Assembly: GCF_026151205.1 (NCBI RefSeq)
Contig: NC_087076.1
Span: forward strand, 10,764,902-10,828,901
Direction: 5' to 3'
DNA length: 64,000 nucleotides
Source: Bolinopsis microptera
Lineage: Eukaryota > Ctenophora > Tentaculata > Lobata > Bolinopsidae
Below the pieces are notes generated by a model that was not told the DNA's origin, searched no databases, and was given only the letters and a program-made list of their open reading frames with translations. Positions 28,187 through 42,383 of the stretch are shown one piece after another (the stretch's first letter is position 1; every line of letters begins with the position of its first letter). A program made the translations under genes and the position numbers.

Positions 28187-29976
28187 ACAATTATCTTTTG
28201 ATATGAGATATTGGTATCTCAGATCACGTGTACAACGTTCCTATTTTTATTTTTTATGACACAGTAATTTATTGACACTCATGTCAGCTATTAATTTTAA
28301 ATCATTGAATCAGTATTTTTATCTATTTACTTATTACATATTTGTGCTCTGCTTTAGCATCACTTGACTATTAAAGTTCAGGCCATGACTTCTATATAGT
28401 CAGACAATTGGCCATTTGCTATATCTATGGTATATTGTTGAATATTCTTTTCTTCTGTAAAAAAAATAAAGTTAAATGAATCTAATTTACATACTTTCCA
28501 CTCATATAAGTTGAATAAAGCGTTTTTTAGCTACATGAGGATTACAAACAAGGATATTATTGTGCTTCTCTTTATTTGTTAGCATTATTTTATCCATCTT
28601 TCTTTACTATTATATATATTTCATCCGTAACATACCAAAAAATAACTATAATTTATACAGAATCCGTTAAATTAGTTTTTTTAAAAAGCCTCTATCTTTT
28701 TTAAACTTAACACATGTTCCCACAATTTTTGGACATCCGAGGGAAAGTTTGTTCAATTAATATGGTCTCACCCTCTCCCCCGCGAGAAAAGAACTGTGGA
28801 CTTTCTTCATTTTACTGCTACTTTTACTTTTATTTGTCGGATGTTACTCGCCTAAATTTCTTTGTAGTTCGCGCACCGCTTTCTTCTCGAGGCAAGTGGC
28901 TACGAAGTACGCGCGCGCCGGGCCAGTCATCATTAACAATGGTCATATACTTTTATTGCATCTTCTGTTTAATACCACATTAAGACCATGATCTTTTCCA
29001 TATAGAACTAAACAAGCCCGTAATTGGCCAAAACATTATCAGTTTAAAAGGTTCAATGAGGTCCCCACGTATCGCTGCTCTGCGCGTTATTAAATTTAAG
29101 GATGTCCACTAGAAAACTGTAATATGGAAGAGTACCCATCTCGTCAATCTGACAAAAGTGGGCAAAGTCAAACGATATTGGGCAAGTTTTATTTACGATT
29201 ATTAGTTTTGTGTTCCGATAGAGTAGTTTTAGTGTATTATTCTCCTGGTGCATAATTTATATCAAATCTAATCAAAACTTGTCATTTGACATAGTACGTT
29301 GCATGCCACTTTTCTGCGCCGTGTTATTGGGAATTCGTAAAGGTATCATCTTGTCATGTGTGTATTTGACCCGCCGCGCACGAGTGTGCGCGGCTCCCTG
29401 TATCGTCAGGGCTATAGTGAAACGACGTCGTCGGGGGGTCACATCTTGATTACAAAACACACTTCATATGGAAAAAAATAACTATTTTCTTTGTCTTCAT
29501 CATATCAAATTTAATGGTAATAATTTATCAAATATTAATCATGAATTAAATACAACTTTTAAAATGTATTTTATTCCCATACTATATTACAGTGAAAGTA
29601 AAGATTCATAATATCGTTTCTTGCTACGTACATGATAAGGATTGAAACCACAGATAATAATATTGTGTTTTTCCTTATTACTGATATAAATGGTTCCTCA
29701 ATTCTTGTTAAAACTTCTTTCGTAACTTTCAAAATTGAAGTCATTTACATACATTTTATTAGAAAAATTCATGTTCTTTTTAAAACTTTCATCCAATTTT
29801 AAGACTCAATCTGTCACGCAGTTATTAACTCCGAAGGAGTTTGTTCCAATATGGAACAACCCGCTCTGGAGAAAAGACACTGAAGATTCTTTACCTTTAT
29901 CACAGTTTACTACATTATTGGATGAAACCAGATTAAGACTGATATGCTTTACTTCTATACATTTACTATGCAAATG

Positions 29977-30269
29977 AAGTGGCGTAAAGAAGGGACATGT
30001 GACCTGCTGTGCAGGGGCGGGACGTCTTAGGGGGCGCCAAAATTCGTCGTTGAATGTGGGACAATTTCGAAAACTTACTCATAGTACTTGCAAAACTGGG
30101 CGTTTGTGCTCTAAGGTTACAACTTTTTTAGTGATTTTAACGGCGTATCCTCTTAAAATCGCCTAGTGTGTTCAATTTTTAGGGAGGGGACCAAAAGGAG
30201 AGGGGGGCAAACAAGGGGGGGGGGCGACTTTTCGGAGGGGGCCGCCAAAATGGCAACGTTACGCCACTG
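29977..30269. mobile_element. hAT-type MITE, copy 6
   Basis: Left end AAGTGGCGTAAAG has the terminal C changed to A; right end is CGTTACGCCACTG. Left flank TGCAAATG (29969-29976), right TGCAATG. The poly-G tract is shorter here (about nine G). Confidence 0.82.
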
Positions 30270-30525
30270 TGCAATGTTAATTATTTTTCGGCCACTTACA
30301 ATATGTGGTTGTACTTTGGTTCCGCATTGTTAACAAGATTGACCTTGCTCTTTGCCGGGTCATGATTTTTCGTGAAAAAAGCGGGGTCACCACTCTATTT
30401 TGAGTAAATTTAGATGGACTATCATCCGTCAAGTACTTCTCCAACTACTAATGTGATTTGACTGAATGAATTAATTTAAAATTATTTACATTTTTCCCAT
30501 CCTAAATTTACATTTTTCATCCTAA

Positions 30526-31176
30526 ATGTCTTGGCAATAGTCTGCACCTGGGGACATGTGAACGGTGGGTTTGTCAGAAATGTAGGGATAATGTAGTGGA
30601 ATCCAGGCAGACTCATTGATGCTCTGACGAGGAAAATGTATATGTTTTAAACTGTCCGTGTGTTAGGTGTTGTTGTGGGGTTTCGGATAAGGCAATTGGG
30701 TTGTGATGGCAGTGAAGAATGGTTTCCTTTTTGCTCCGTGTTTGTTTATCATTGAAAAACGAGTACGCTGAGTTGGATAATGATGAGAGAGATATGGTTT
30801 TGTGATACTTGTCAAGCAGTGAAGCAAACAGAATTATTTGGCGGTCAATGGTTGGTGAAGAGTGATAGCTGTGAAAGTCCAAGAGTTTATCAAGAGATGG
30901 TGCATGGAGAAAGAATCTTTTCTAGTTCCCAGAGGTAATCAGGTAGCGACTTTATAATAGGAACTGATCGGCTCAATCCTCTTATTTGCAGATGCTACCA
31001 TGTGGGAATGGGCTATGTTCGCACTTGGTTCAATATCTTCTGCCAATCAGGTTTGCAAAAAAACCGTCAAGCAAGTCAAAAGCAAGAGACCATGTAACAT
31101 ATCTCACCAAGGTTTGGTTAAATGGAAAAATGGAGAACTTGGACGATCTAATCAATGAAACGAAAAGTTTTAATGA
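30526..31176 (+). CDS. ORF1, PHD-finger protein, copy 6 (C-terminal half readable)
   Basis: An open stretch from 30986 preserves SKSKARDHVTYLTK and LDDLINETKSF in one frame. The CA of TTTTCAATGA is lost just before the stop, so the frame runs on to 31213. The finger near 30645 is degraded (GTATATGTTTTAAACTGT). Confidence 0.72.
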
Positions 31177-31563
31177 ACGAAGTTTTATTTTACATTCCTT
31201 TAATCATAAATAAAATAAAGCTTAAACACGAATTAGTTAGCTAGAAAAGAAACTTGAGGAATATTTTTGGTGATTGTATATAATTATTTAAAAATCTTTA
31301 TTTGGTTGTTAGTATTTTTCCTATGGTAAGTGGATTGAATTAAGTGAGACAAGGTCTGGTTCCTCTATTATCTTAGAAAAATTTTACTTTACTGTAGGCA
31401 ATGCTGAGTGGCAGGAATGAGGGACCAAATACGCTTGGGGCTTTCATTGGCCATTTACAAACCACTTCAGACAATGGCATGATGTCATTTATGCTTATTT
31501 TCGTCTGAACTGACCCTACTGCACTTCTAACATTTCTATAAAAATCTTTCTATATTAGGTATA

Positions 31564-34143
31564 ATGATGGAGGGCTGGAGTATCAGAAAAGATTGGTGCA
31601 GCAACAAAAAATCAGCGAGGGAATCAGGAAGAGAGTTTCTGCCGACTAATGCTTCTTGGGAAAGTTATAACAAGCCACTCAAATTTGTTGACAGTTCAAT
31701 GAACCTTAGGAGTTCACAGCCTAACAGAAAACATTATTTAGACTGGTCCTTGGGGAGAAACACCCTCCTGCTGTTAATAGCTGATCAGTGGTTCTGCCTC
31801 CTTCACAAGTACTCTCCACCTCAGGAAGTGATAGTGAGAGGATGACGCGAGACCGTCAAGAGGGCTTGTTTAATTTTGGATGGATTCAGGGCGCCCAACA
31901 CTACGGACTCAGTTTTTGAAGTCATATCTTCTGCAGCAATAATTTGGCAAAAAGCATCCGTGACACTTGCTGAGTCATTAGCAATTTGTTGCTGGCGCCT
32001 TTGTAGAGAAGATAATCACATCATAGCTGTCTGTAAAGTAGTTCACTGCATGCAGATTCAATCCCTCTTGAATAAAGGCCAGGATAAGGACGGGAATACC
32101 TGGCGTATGACCAATTGGAATCGGCGAGATATTGCGCAGAATCATTGTAAAAGCAGTTATTGATGGTCTTTCAAAAACTGATATACTATATGTGCTGGGC
32201 CACTGCAGACCTGTGCAGGGCTCTAATCAGGAATAGTGGTTCCATTCTTGCAATGAGGTCAGTCTGGAAGACAGTGACACTGAGCAATACTACAGGTTGA
32301 CGCTGATAATGCGTTCATCGTCTTAATAGAGAAGCAGACATTTCCACACTGTTCATGAGATCTGTCCTCCGCTCATATCAGTATCTATAAGACCCACTAC
32401 CATAAAGCCTGCAGACCTGATCATTAATACTACGAGGACCACTTCCAACTTAAGTCTGAGGAAGTTCCTTCTCAGGGAGATGTAGCAGCAATGGCATTCT
32501 ATGCGTTAGGGATCTAGCTCTAGTAGATGACCTAGCCACAGCCTCCAAGCAGTGTTTGCAAACAATCTTGGTATGCAGACGACAGTTAGTGCTGGTGGGA
32601 AAGATTGAAGTGATTTATATATGGTGGGATACGCTGTTGGAGAATGGACCTAAGTATGGATATTACCAAAAGCCAGTAAGACCGTCCTGATTGTGAAGTA
32701 TAGAGTGGGACCTAGATCTTGATGCAGAAAGTATTCTCAGGCAACTGGGTATTAAAATTGAAGTATGAAGGAGATCGCCAATTTGGTGCAGCAATGGCAG
32801 CGAAGCTTTAAGAAAATTTTTGTCTCAGATAAAGTCCATAAATGTGGTCAGGGGACATTTCAAGCTGTTGTTCATCTATTGCTGTTCGAGGAGCAGCCCC
32901 AAGCTGCTTTGACTGCAATACTAAGGGAAATTTGTCACCGGTGGACGTTTCATTCAGAGGACATCCGGGTTATATGTCACTTGTTTCAACATTGGAGGAT
33001 TGCATATCAGAACAGATTTTATTCAGCTATCTTGGGTAAGATATGTATCAGACTTGGACGCTCCATATTTGCCTTTTGCAGTCAGAACATGGTGGCCTAG
33101 TATATCCAACCATTTGAAAACTGCAATAGAGAATTCACAGCCTCAGTCACCATCACAAAAGACCTCACAGACCTGATTATCAAACAGCAAAACACCCTTG
33201 AAACATTACAACATGTCAATTCAAAATGACTACTATAAAATAGTCTAAGGCAATCAAGAGAAACACTTATTTACGGTTAGCAATTCAATAGAGGGACAGG
33301 GGTGGTTGAGATCCCACTAAAAGAATCACTCCAGTCATCAAAGAGAAAGGTTCAGGTATGTTGGCTTTCTGTTTACATTCTCCTTTGATGAGATTTGTCT
33401 ACTCCTGAACAAGATTGAGTTCAGTGATGCTCTGTACTTGGTATGGTTGGGAGATCCCTAACACCCATTTCACTGTGCTTGTGGGAGAGTGAAATAATGT
33501 GAATCACACACTTATTTGCAAGAAAGGAGGCTATGTTTCTATGAGAACACAAACAACATCCCCCCCCGCGATCTAATGCAGAGCTGCAGCCGTGAAGTTT
33601 GCAGAGATGTAGAGACTGAGTCCAGCTTGATTACCCTTGATAATGAAGATATTGTATCGGTACCAATGCCTGATAGAGCTTGCCACCGATCGTTTCTACG
33701 TGAGTCTCTGGTGCAACATTTGAACGAACATTTTTGATGTCTGTGTTAACCACCCAACTCCCCAACTTATGACAAAAAAGATATGGAACTGGAATCTATA
33801 GCTCATGAATTGAGGAAAATGAAAAAGTACAACAACAGAATCATCCAGGTGGAAAAGCACCTTTACCCACTTATATTACTCAACAAAATGGCGGATGGGG
33901 TCACACAAGCCACAGATACCACAAGAAGAATGAGACTCACTGAAAAACTATCAGAAGAGAGGAGAAGACTATGCGCTATTATGTGTTACATAGCGCTCCA
34001 GGATTTAGATTCTCAATTCTCAGGAGCTCCCTGATAGCGGTAAGGGTGATGAGAGGGAGACGGCAAGGCGTTATTCACATTTGCCAGTCAGTTTTAACTT
34101 CGTTTAACTTGATACCTGCCACCATGGACTCTGAATGTTCTAG
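31564..34143 (+). CDS. ORF2, reverse transcriptase-endonuclease, copy 6 (YADD intact)
   Basis: YADD is error-free at 32572-32583. A frame from 33783 shows KYNNRIIQVEK, which follows the endonuclease aspartates. A C-run near 33557 lies between the knuckle and the RHNNIRDL segment. Confidence 0.81.
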
Positions 34144-35921
34144 ACACTATTCCTTTTGTTATTGAGATATTGGATCTCAGATTACGTGTACTTCGTCCTT
34201 TTTTTATTTTTTGTGACACAGTATTTATTGACACTCATGTCAGTCTATAATTTTATTCATGAATCAGTATTTTTTCTATTAACTTATTACTTATTTGTGC
34301 TCTGCTTTAGCAACACTTGTCTATTAAAGTTCAGGCCAGACCTTTAGTCAGCCTATTGCCATTGCTATCTTATGTGTATATTGTTGAATATTCTTTTCTT
34401 CTGTAAAAAAAAATTATGTTTTAAATGAATCTTTATTACTTACTCTTCACTAACTATATATAGTTCTGATTTAGAGTTTGTTGCAACTGTGGATTACAAC
34501 ACAAGATATTCATTGTGCTTCTCCTTATTAGTTGCATTATTTATTCCATCATCTTTCCTATTATATATATTTCATCCGAATCTTACCAAAAATATCTATC
34601 ATTTATACAGATCGTTTAAAATAGTTTTTTAAAAGCGATAATCTTTTTTTAAAACTTAACCAGTCCCACAATTTTTGGACATCCGAGGGTAGTTTTTTCA
34701 AAATTAAATATGGTCTCACCCTCTCCAAGAGAAAGAACTGTGGACTTTCTTCATTTTTATGCTTCTTTTACTTTTATTTGACGGATGTTACTCGCCTAAA
34801 TTTCTTTGAAGTAGCGCGACACCGCTTTCTTCTCGATGGCAAGTGTACGAAGTAGCGCCGCGCCGGGCAGCTTCATCATTAACAATGGTAACTTTTACTG
34901 CATCTACTGGTTAATACCACATTATGACCTGATCTTCTCATTCTGAAACTAACAAGCTCCGTAATTGGCCAAAACCCTCTTATATTTTAAAAGATTCAAT
35001 GAGGTCCCCACGTCTTCGCTGCTTGCCAGCCGTTATTAAATTATGGCATGTCCACTCGAAAACTGTTTTTGGAAGCTTACCCATCTCGTCAAATCAGGAC
35101 AAAAAGATGGCAAGCAAAAGATATTGGGCACGATTTATTTACGACTTATTAGTTTGTGTCACGATAGAGTTTAGTGAATTAATCCATATGGTGCATAATA
35201 TATATCAATATCTATTCAATACTTGTCATTTGACATAGTACGTTGCATGCCACTTTTCGCGGTGATCTTGGATACGAATCATGTATCAAATTGTCATGCG
35301 TTGTATGAACCGCGCGCACGACGTGCGCGGCTCCCCTGTTTCGTCAGGGCTATAGGATACGTGTCGTTGGGGGTTCACAATTGATACAAACAACTACATA
35401 GAAAAATAACTATTTCTTCTGTCTTCATCATATCTAATTTAAGGTATTAATTTTTCAATATTAATCTTGTATAAAAAACAACATTTATAAATGTAAATTT
35501 ATTTCATACTATACTTCCCTTGTGAAGTAAAGATTCATATAACGTTTATTGCTTCGTTACATGATACGGGATGAAACCACAGATAATAATTGTAGTTTTT
35601 CCTTATTACTTGATATAACTGGTACCTTCAATTCTTGTGAAAATTAAACTTCTTTCGAATCATTCCAAAATTGAAGTCATTTCAATACATCTTTATTTTA
35701 GAATTAAAGTTCTTTTAAAATTTCCAATCCAATTTTAGATCAAATCTGTCAAGCAGTTCTTTCTCTCCGAAGGGAAGGGAGTTTGTTCTATAAGGAAACA
35801 ACCCGCTCTGCGAAGAAAAGGAAACTGAATATTCTTTACCTTTATCACTCTTTTACTACATCTATGGATGATCCAGATTATAGACCTCGTCTGATTTATA
35901 CTTTACATTTACTATGAAATG

Positions 35922-36215
35922 CAGTGGCGTTAACTACGAAGGGCCCTGATGACCCTGCTGTTGTGCTGGGGGCGCCGTCTTAGGGGGGCGCTAAATCGTC
36001 GTTTGAAGGTGGGGACAATTTCGAACTTAATAAAGTTCTAGCAAATGGGCGTTTTGCTCTAGTACACACTTTTTTTAGAGATTTTACCGGCCGTATCCTT
36101 TTCAATCGACTTATTGTACAATTTTAGGGAGGGGCACCAAAAGGAGAGGGGGGCAACTGGGGGGGGGGGGCGCCTTTTCGGCAGGGGGGCAGCCAACAGC
36201 AACGTTACGCCACTG
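35922..36215. mobile_element. hAT-type MITE, copy 7
   Basis: Left end CAGTGGCGTTAAC, right end CGTTACGCCACTG. Flanks TGAAATG and TGCAATTG, the latter after one extra T. Confidence 0.82.
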
Positions 36216-36466
36216 TTGCAATTGTTACTATTTTTCTGCCACTTACACTTGTGGTGTTACTTTGTTCGCATTTGTTAAAAGATTGACTTGCACTTTGCCC
36301 CGGGTCATGATATTTCGAGAAAAAAGCGCACCTCTATTTTGAGAAATTTAGATGACATTATCATCCGTCAAGTACTTCTCCAACTACATAATGTTGATTT
36401 GACTGAATTGAATTAGATTTAAATTATTTACATTTTTCCATCTAAATTTACATTTTTCATCCTGAA

Positions 36467-37128
36467 ATGTCTTGGCAAGTCTGACTACAGTGGACAGTTG
36501 AACGGTTGGGTTTGTCAGAAATTGTAGGGGACTATTGTGTGAACCAGCAGATCATGATGCTATGAACGAGGAAATGATATCTGTTATAACTGTCCTCGTG
36601 TAGGAGTGTTTGGTGGGGGATATCGGATAAGGCATTGGTTGTGATGGCAGTGAAGAATGGTTCATGCTCCTTGTTTGTTTATCAGTGGAAACCGAGTACG
36701 CTGTGATGGATAATGAAGAGATATGTTTTGTGATATTGTCAAGCAGTGAAAGCAAATCAAAATTCATATGGTTTTTATTGCGGCTCACAATGGTTGGTGA
36801 ATGAGTTGATAGCTGAGAAAGTCTAGACTGTTTATCAAGAGTGGTGACATGGAGAAGAATCTTTTTCTTAGTTACCAGAGGTAAATCAGGTAGGTCTTAA
36901 TAAAGAACTGACTCGCTCATCCTCTATTTGCAGATGCTTCCAATGTGGGAATAAGGCTATCTGTTCGCACTGGTTCATATCTTCTTGCCAATCATGTTGC
37001 AAAAACCGTCAAGCAAGTCAAAAAAGCAAGAGACCATGTATACATAATTCTCACAAGCGTTTGGTTAAATGGAAACAATGGAGAGAACTTGACGAATCTA
37101 ATCAATGAAACGAAAAGTTTTCACATGA
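36467..37128 (+). CDS. ORF1, PHD-finger protein, copy 7 (frame broken as written)
   Basis: The frame from 36945 carries VWLNGN, then LINETKSF before running past the altered stop (TCACATGAAAC). PHD-region codons for FCD follow ATATGTTTTGTGAT near 36720 after a lost G. Confidence 0.7.
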
Positions 37129-37518
37129 AACTGTAAAGTGTTATTTTACATTCCTTTAATCATAAATAAAATAAGAGCTTAAACCACGAATTTGTTTAGC
37201 TGAAGTAACTTGAGGAAAATATTTTGGTGTCTGTATATATTTATTTAATTAATTTATTTGGTTGTTAGTATTTTTACTTATGGTAAGTGGTTGAATTTGT
37301 GAGTCAAGGTCAGTTTCTATTTTTTTTAGAAAAATTTCTACTTAACAGTAGCAATGCTGAGTGGCAGGAATGAGGGACCCAAAACGCTTGGGGCTATTAC
37401 AATGGCCCATTTACAACCACTTCAGAATTGCAAGTGATGTCATTTTTGCTTTATTTCCGTCTGAATCTGACCTATGCACTTCTACCGTTCTATAAATAAT
37501 CTCTTCTAAATAGGTCTT

Positions 37519-40059
37519 ATGATGGTGTGCAGATTATTCAGAAAGCTTGTGGTGCAGCAACAAAAAATCAGCGAGGAATCCAGGAAGAAGGTTTCTGACG
37601 ACTAATGCTTCTTTGAGGAAAGTTCAGACAAGCCACAAAATTGTTGACAGTTCCAATGACACTTTAGGAGTTCACAGCCTAACAGCAAATTAAACAGGTC
37701 CTTGGGTGAGATCAACCTCCTGCAGTTAAAGCAGATCCAGTTGTTCTGCACCCTCAAGTACTCCTCACTCCAGGAAGTGATTATTTGAGAGGATTGAGCA
37801 GAGACCGTCAGAGGGCTTGTGTATATTTGGATGGATCAGGCGGCCAACACTATCGGACTAGATAGATTTGTGGATGCATATCTTCTGCAGCAAATCATTT
37901 GCAAAAGGATCTGTGACACTTGCTGGTCAATAGCATTTGTTGCAAGGCGCCTTTGTAGAGATGATATCCATATAGCTGTCGAAAAGAGTTCACTGCATGC
38001 GATTAATCCATCTGATTAAAGGCCAGATAAAGAAGGGAAACCTGCGTAAGTCAATTGGAATCGGGCGAGATATTGCGCAGATTCATTGGGGAGAAAAGCG
38101 TTATTAATGTCTTTCAATACTGGTATTACAATATGGGTGCTGGCCCTATGCAGACTGTGCAGGGCTCAAATCAGGATTAGAGGCTTCCATTCATGCAATG
38201 AGACAGATCTGGATGACAGGACACTGATAGCAATACTTACAGGTGGACGCTGATAATGAGTTCAATCGTCTTATTAGAGACAAGCAGCCCTTCACAACTG
38301 TTCATGAGATCTGTCTCCTCCGCTCTATCTGTATCTAAAGAACCTCTAACCAAAAGCCAGCCTGTCTGATATTATACTCCGAGGACCAATACCACTAAGT
38401 CTGAGTAGGTTCAACTCAGGGAGATTGTAGCAGCAAGGCACATTCTATGCGTTAGGGCATAAAGCCTCTGTTGACTGACCTTGCCACAGCCTCCATGCCC
38501 AGTGTTTGCAAACATCTTGGTATGCGACGACTGTTGTGCTGGTGGAAAGATTGAAGGTTTAATTTATGGTGGGATACGCTAGTTGGAGCAAGGAACAAAG
38601 TATGGTTATTTCCCAATGCCAGTAAGGACCGTCCTGATTGTGAAGAATAGCGAGGACCTAGATCTTGCGCAGAATGTATTCTCAGGCAACTGGTATTAAA
38701 TTTGAGTCTGAGGAGAACGCCATTTGGGTTTGAAGCAATTGGCCCAGCAGAAAGGCTTTTAAGAACAAATATGTCTCAGATAAAGTCCATAAATGGTGTC
38801 AGGACATCAAGTGCTGTCATCAATTGCGGTTGAGGAGACCCATGCTGCTTTGACTGAATATTCTAAGGGAATTTGTCACCGGTGGACGTTCTATTCTGAT
38901 GGACAATCCGGGTTTAAGTCACTTGTTTCAACCATTGGAGGATTGCATCAGATACTGATTTTATTCCAGCAATCTTGGGTAGTTACGTATCAGACTGGGA
39001 CAGCCTCATATTTGCATTGCCAGCAGACTGGTGGCCTAGGTATCTCCAACCCAGTTGAACTGCCAATAGAGAATTCACAGCTCTCTGTCACCATCACAAT
39101 AAGAACTCACAGACCTGAGTATCATCCAGCAAAAACACCCTTGAACATTACAACATGTCAATCAAAATGGTCACTATAAAAAGTCTTCAAGGCAATAAAG
39201 GAGACAATTATTTACGGTTAGCATATCAATAGGTGGACAGTGTAAGAGATACCTACCTAAAGAGATCTCTACAGTTCAATCAAAGAGAAGGGTTCAGGAT
39301 GTTGGCTTACTGCACTTCATTGAAGAGATTTGGCTACTTCACTGACAGATTGAGTTCCGTGATGCTCTGTACTTGCGTTTGGTTGGGCAGATCCCTAACA
39401 CCCATTTACTGTGCTTGTGGAGAGAGATAATTGTGAATCCACACACTTATATGCGAGAAAAGGTGGCTATGTTTCTTGAGACACAACAACATCCGCGATA
39501 TAAATGCAGAGCTGCAGCGTTGAAGTATGCAGAGTTTGTAAGTGACTGAGCCAGCATTGTACCCTTGATAATGAAGAAATTGTTGGTACATGATGATAGA
39601 GCTGAACATGTTGTATCCTATCGAGGTCTTGGAGCACATTTGAACGAAACATTCTTTGTGTCTGTGTTACCCACCCCAACTCACCCCATATGACAAAAAA
39701 GATATGGAAACAGGATTCTATAAAGGCTCATGAATGAGGAAAATGAAAAGTACAACAAACAGAATATCCAGGTGGAAAAGGACCTTTACCCCACTTATAT
39801 TCTCAACAATTCGGCGGTTGGGGTCCAAAGCCACAAGATACCACTTGTGATCTCAGAAAAACTATCCCTGAAGAGAGGAGAAGACCTTGCGGCTATTATT
39901 GTGTACATGAGTGCACCAGCGATTTAGAATTCTCTATTACTCAGGAGCACCTGATTGCGGTCTGGGGTGAGGAGTGGGAGACGGCAAGCGTATACATTGC
40001 CAGTCAGTGTAACTTCGTTTAACTTGATACCTGCCACCATGGACTCTGAATGTTTCTAG
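37519..40059 (+). CDS. ORF2, reverse transcriptase-endonuclease, copy 7 (frame broken as written)
   Basis: The frame from 37819 has ARRLCRDDIH; a 128-codon stretch 38793-39179 shows the KGICHRWTF segment and then GFKSLVSTIGGL in a shifted frame. YADD at 38521-38531 has lost one base. Confidence 0.8.
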
Positions 40060-41843
40060 ACACTATACTTTTGATATTGAGATATTGGTTTCTCAGATCA
40101 CGTGTAAAAGTTCCTTTTTTTATTTTTTATGAGACAGTATTTATTGACACTCATGTCAGCTATATTTTAATCATTGATTCAGTATTTTTTATCTTTTAAC
40201 TTATTACATATTTGTTCTCTGCTTTAGCATCATTGACTATAAAGTTCAGGCCATGATTATTGTCAGGCCAATTGCCATGCTAATATTTTGTGTATATTGT
40301 TTGAATATCTTATCTTCTGTAAAAAAATAAAGGTTTTAAATGATCTAATTTTCCAGACTTTCCACTTACTATATATGTTGTTAAGCGGTTTTTTTCAGCA
40401 ACATGAGGATTACACACAAGATATTCATTGTGTTCTCTATATTAGTTGCATAATTTAAATCCATCAATCTTTCATTTTTATATTATTTCATCCGAAACTT
40501 ACCAAAAATAACTAGAATTTATACAGATCCGTTTAAATAGTTTTTTAATAAGCCTCTAATCTTATTTAAAACTTATCACAGTCCCACAATTTTGACATCC
40601 GAGGGAAGTTTGTTCCATTTAAATATGGTCTCACCTTCCAAGAGAAAGAACTGTGGACTTTCTTCATTTTACTGCTACTTTTCTTTTATTTGACGGATGT
40701 TACTCGCCTAATGTCTTTTTGAAGTAGCGCGCACGCTTTCGTCTCGATGGCAAGTGCTACGAAGTAGCGCGCGCCGGGCCAGTTCATCATTAAACATTGG
40801 TCAACTTTTACTGCATCTACGTTTTAATACCACATTTAAGACTCAGATTTTCTTCTCATACTGAACTAACTAGATCCGTATATTGCCAAACCTTTATCTT
40901 TTTAAAAAGATTCAATGAGGTCCCAGTATTCGCTGCTTGCCAGCGAGTTATTAAATTAAGGATGTTCACTCGGGACAACTGTATATGGAAGAGTCCCATC
41001 TCGTCAATCAGACTTAAGATGGGCAAAGACAAAAGATATTGGGCAGATTTATTTAGTACGACTTATTTGTTTTGTGTCACGATAGTAGAGTTTAGTGAAT
41101 TATATCATCCTGGTTGAATAATTTATATCTAAATTAATCAAAATTGTCATTTGCATTAGTACGTTGCATGCACTTTTCGCGCGTGATATTTGGGATACGT
41201 ATCATGTTTATCAACTTGTCATGTGTTGTATGACCCGCCGACGACGATGTGCGCGGCTCACTGTATCGACTGCGGCTTAGATGAAAGACCGTCGTGGGTG
41301 GGTCACAACTTGATACAACAACTACATTGAAAAATAACTATTTCTCTGTCTTCAACATTTCAAATTTAAAGGTATTAATTTATCTAATATTATCTTGAAT
41401 AAAAAACTACATTTAAAAATTGTAAATTTATTATTACTAGATTCCCAGTGAAGTAAAGATTCATTAAAAACGATTTCTTGCTACCGTACATGATAAGATG
41501 AAACCACAGATTATAATTGTGTTTTTCCTTATTTACTGTTATAACTGGTACCTTCAATTCTTGTTTTTAAACTTCTTTCGAACATTCCAAAAATTGAAGT
41601 CATTTACAATACATTTATATTAGAAATATTGTTCTTTTTATAACTTTCCATTCCAATTTTAAGACTCAAACTGTCAAGCAGTTCTTCACCTCCGGAAGGG
41701 TGTTTGTTCAATATTGGAACAACCCGCTCGGACAGAAACAGAACACTGATGATTCTTACCTTTTCACTCTTTTATACATCTTTTGGATGAAACCCAGATT
41801 AAAGTACTGATCTGCTTACTACTTTACTTTTACTATGCAAATG

Positions 41844-42140
41844 CAGTGGCGTAACGATGGGGCCCTGCTGACCCTGCTGTGCCGGGGCGCGCCGTCTTTA
41901 AAGGGGGCGCCAAATCGTAGTTTGAATGTGGGACAATTCGAAATACTTACTAAAGTACTGCAAAACTGCGCGTTTTGCTCTAGTTACTCACTTTTTTTAG
42001 AGATTTACCGGCGTATACTCTTAATCGCACTATTTGTTTCAATTTTTTGGGAGGGGCACCAAAAGGTGAGGGGGGCAACAGGGGGCGGGGGGGAGACCTT
42101 TTCGGCAGGGGGGCGCCATACAGGCAACGTTACGCCACTG
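41844..42140. mobile_element. hAT-type MITE, copy 8
   Basis: Both 13-bp terminal repeats are perfect (CAGTGGCGTAACG and CGTTACGCCACTG). Left duplicate TGCAAATG 41836-41843; right TGCAATTG 42141-42148 differs at one base. Confidence 0.88.
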
Positions 42141-42383
42141 TGCAATTGTACTATTTTTTGCCACTTCACTGTGGTTACTTTGGTTCCGCATTGTTAAAAG
42201 ATGACCTTGCACTTTGCCGGGTCATGATATATGTTCGAGAAAAAAGCGGCACACTCTATTTTGAGTAAATGTAGTTGCTATCATCCGTCAAGTACTTCTC
42301 CAACTTCATAATGTGATTTGGAATCGAATGATTTAATTTAAATTATTTACAATTTTCTCCTAAATTTACATTTTTCATCCTAA

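Larger units (their letters stand above)
22528..28478 (+). mobile_element. Non-LTR retrotransposon, copy 5 (complete)
   Basis: Leader 22528-24595 with CTATATAAG at 22552-22560, MITE 24015-24326, ORF1 24596-25251, ORF2 25643-28186, AATAAA 28465-28470. A long T-run near 24370, just 3' of the MITE, occurs only here. Confidence 0.94.
28479..34427 (+). mobile_element. Non-LTR retrotransposon, copy 6 (complete)
   Basis: Leader 28479-30525, MITE 29977-30269, ORF1 30526-31176, ORF2 31564-34143. The polyadenylation signal is corrupted to AAATTATG near 34411. Private C-runs occur near 28775 and 33557. Confidence 0.94.
34428..40342 (+). mobile_element. Non-LTR retrotransposon, copy 7 (complete)
   Basis: Leader 34428-36466, MITE 35922-36215, ORF1 36467-37128, ORF2 37519-40059, AATAAA 40326-40331. 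Confidence 0.94.
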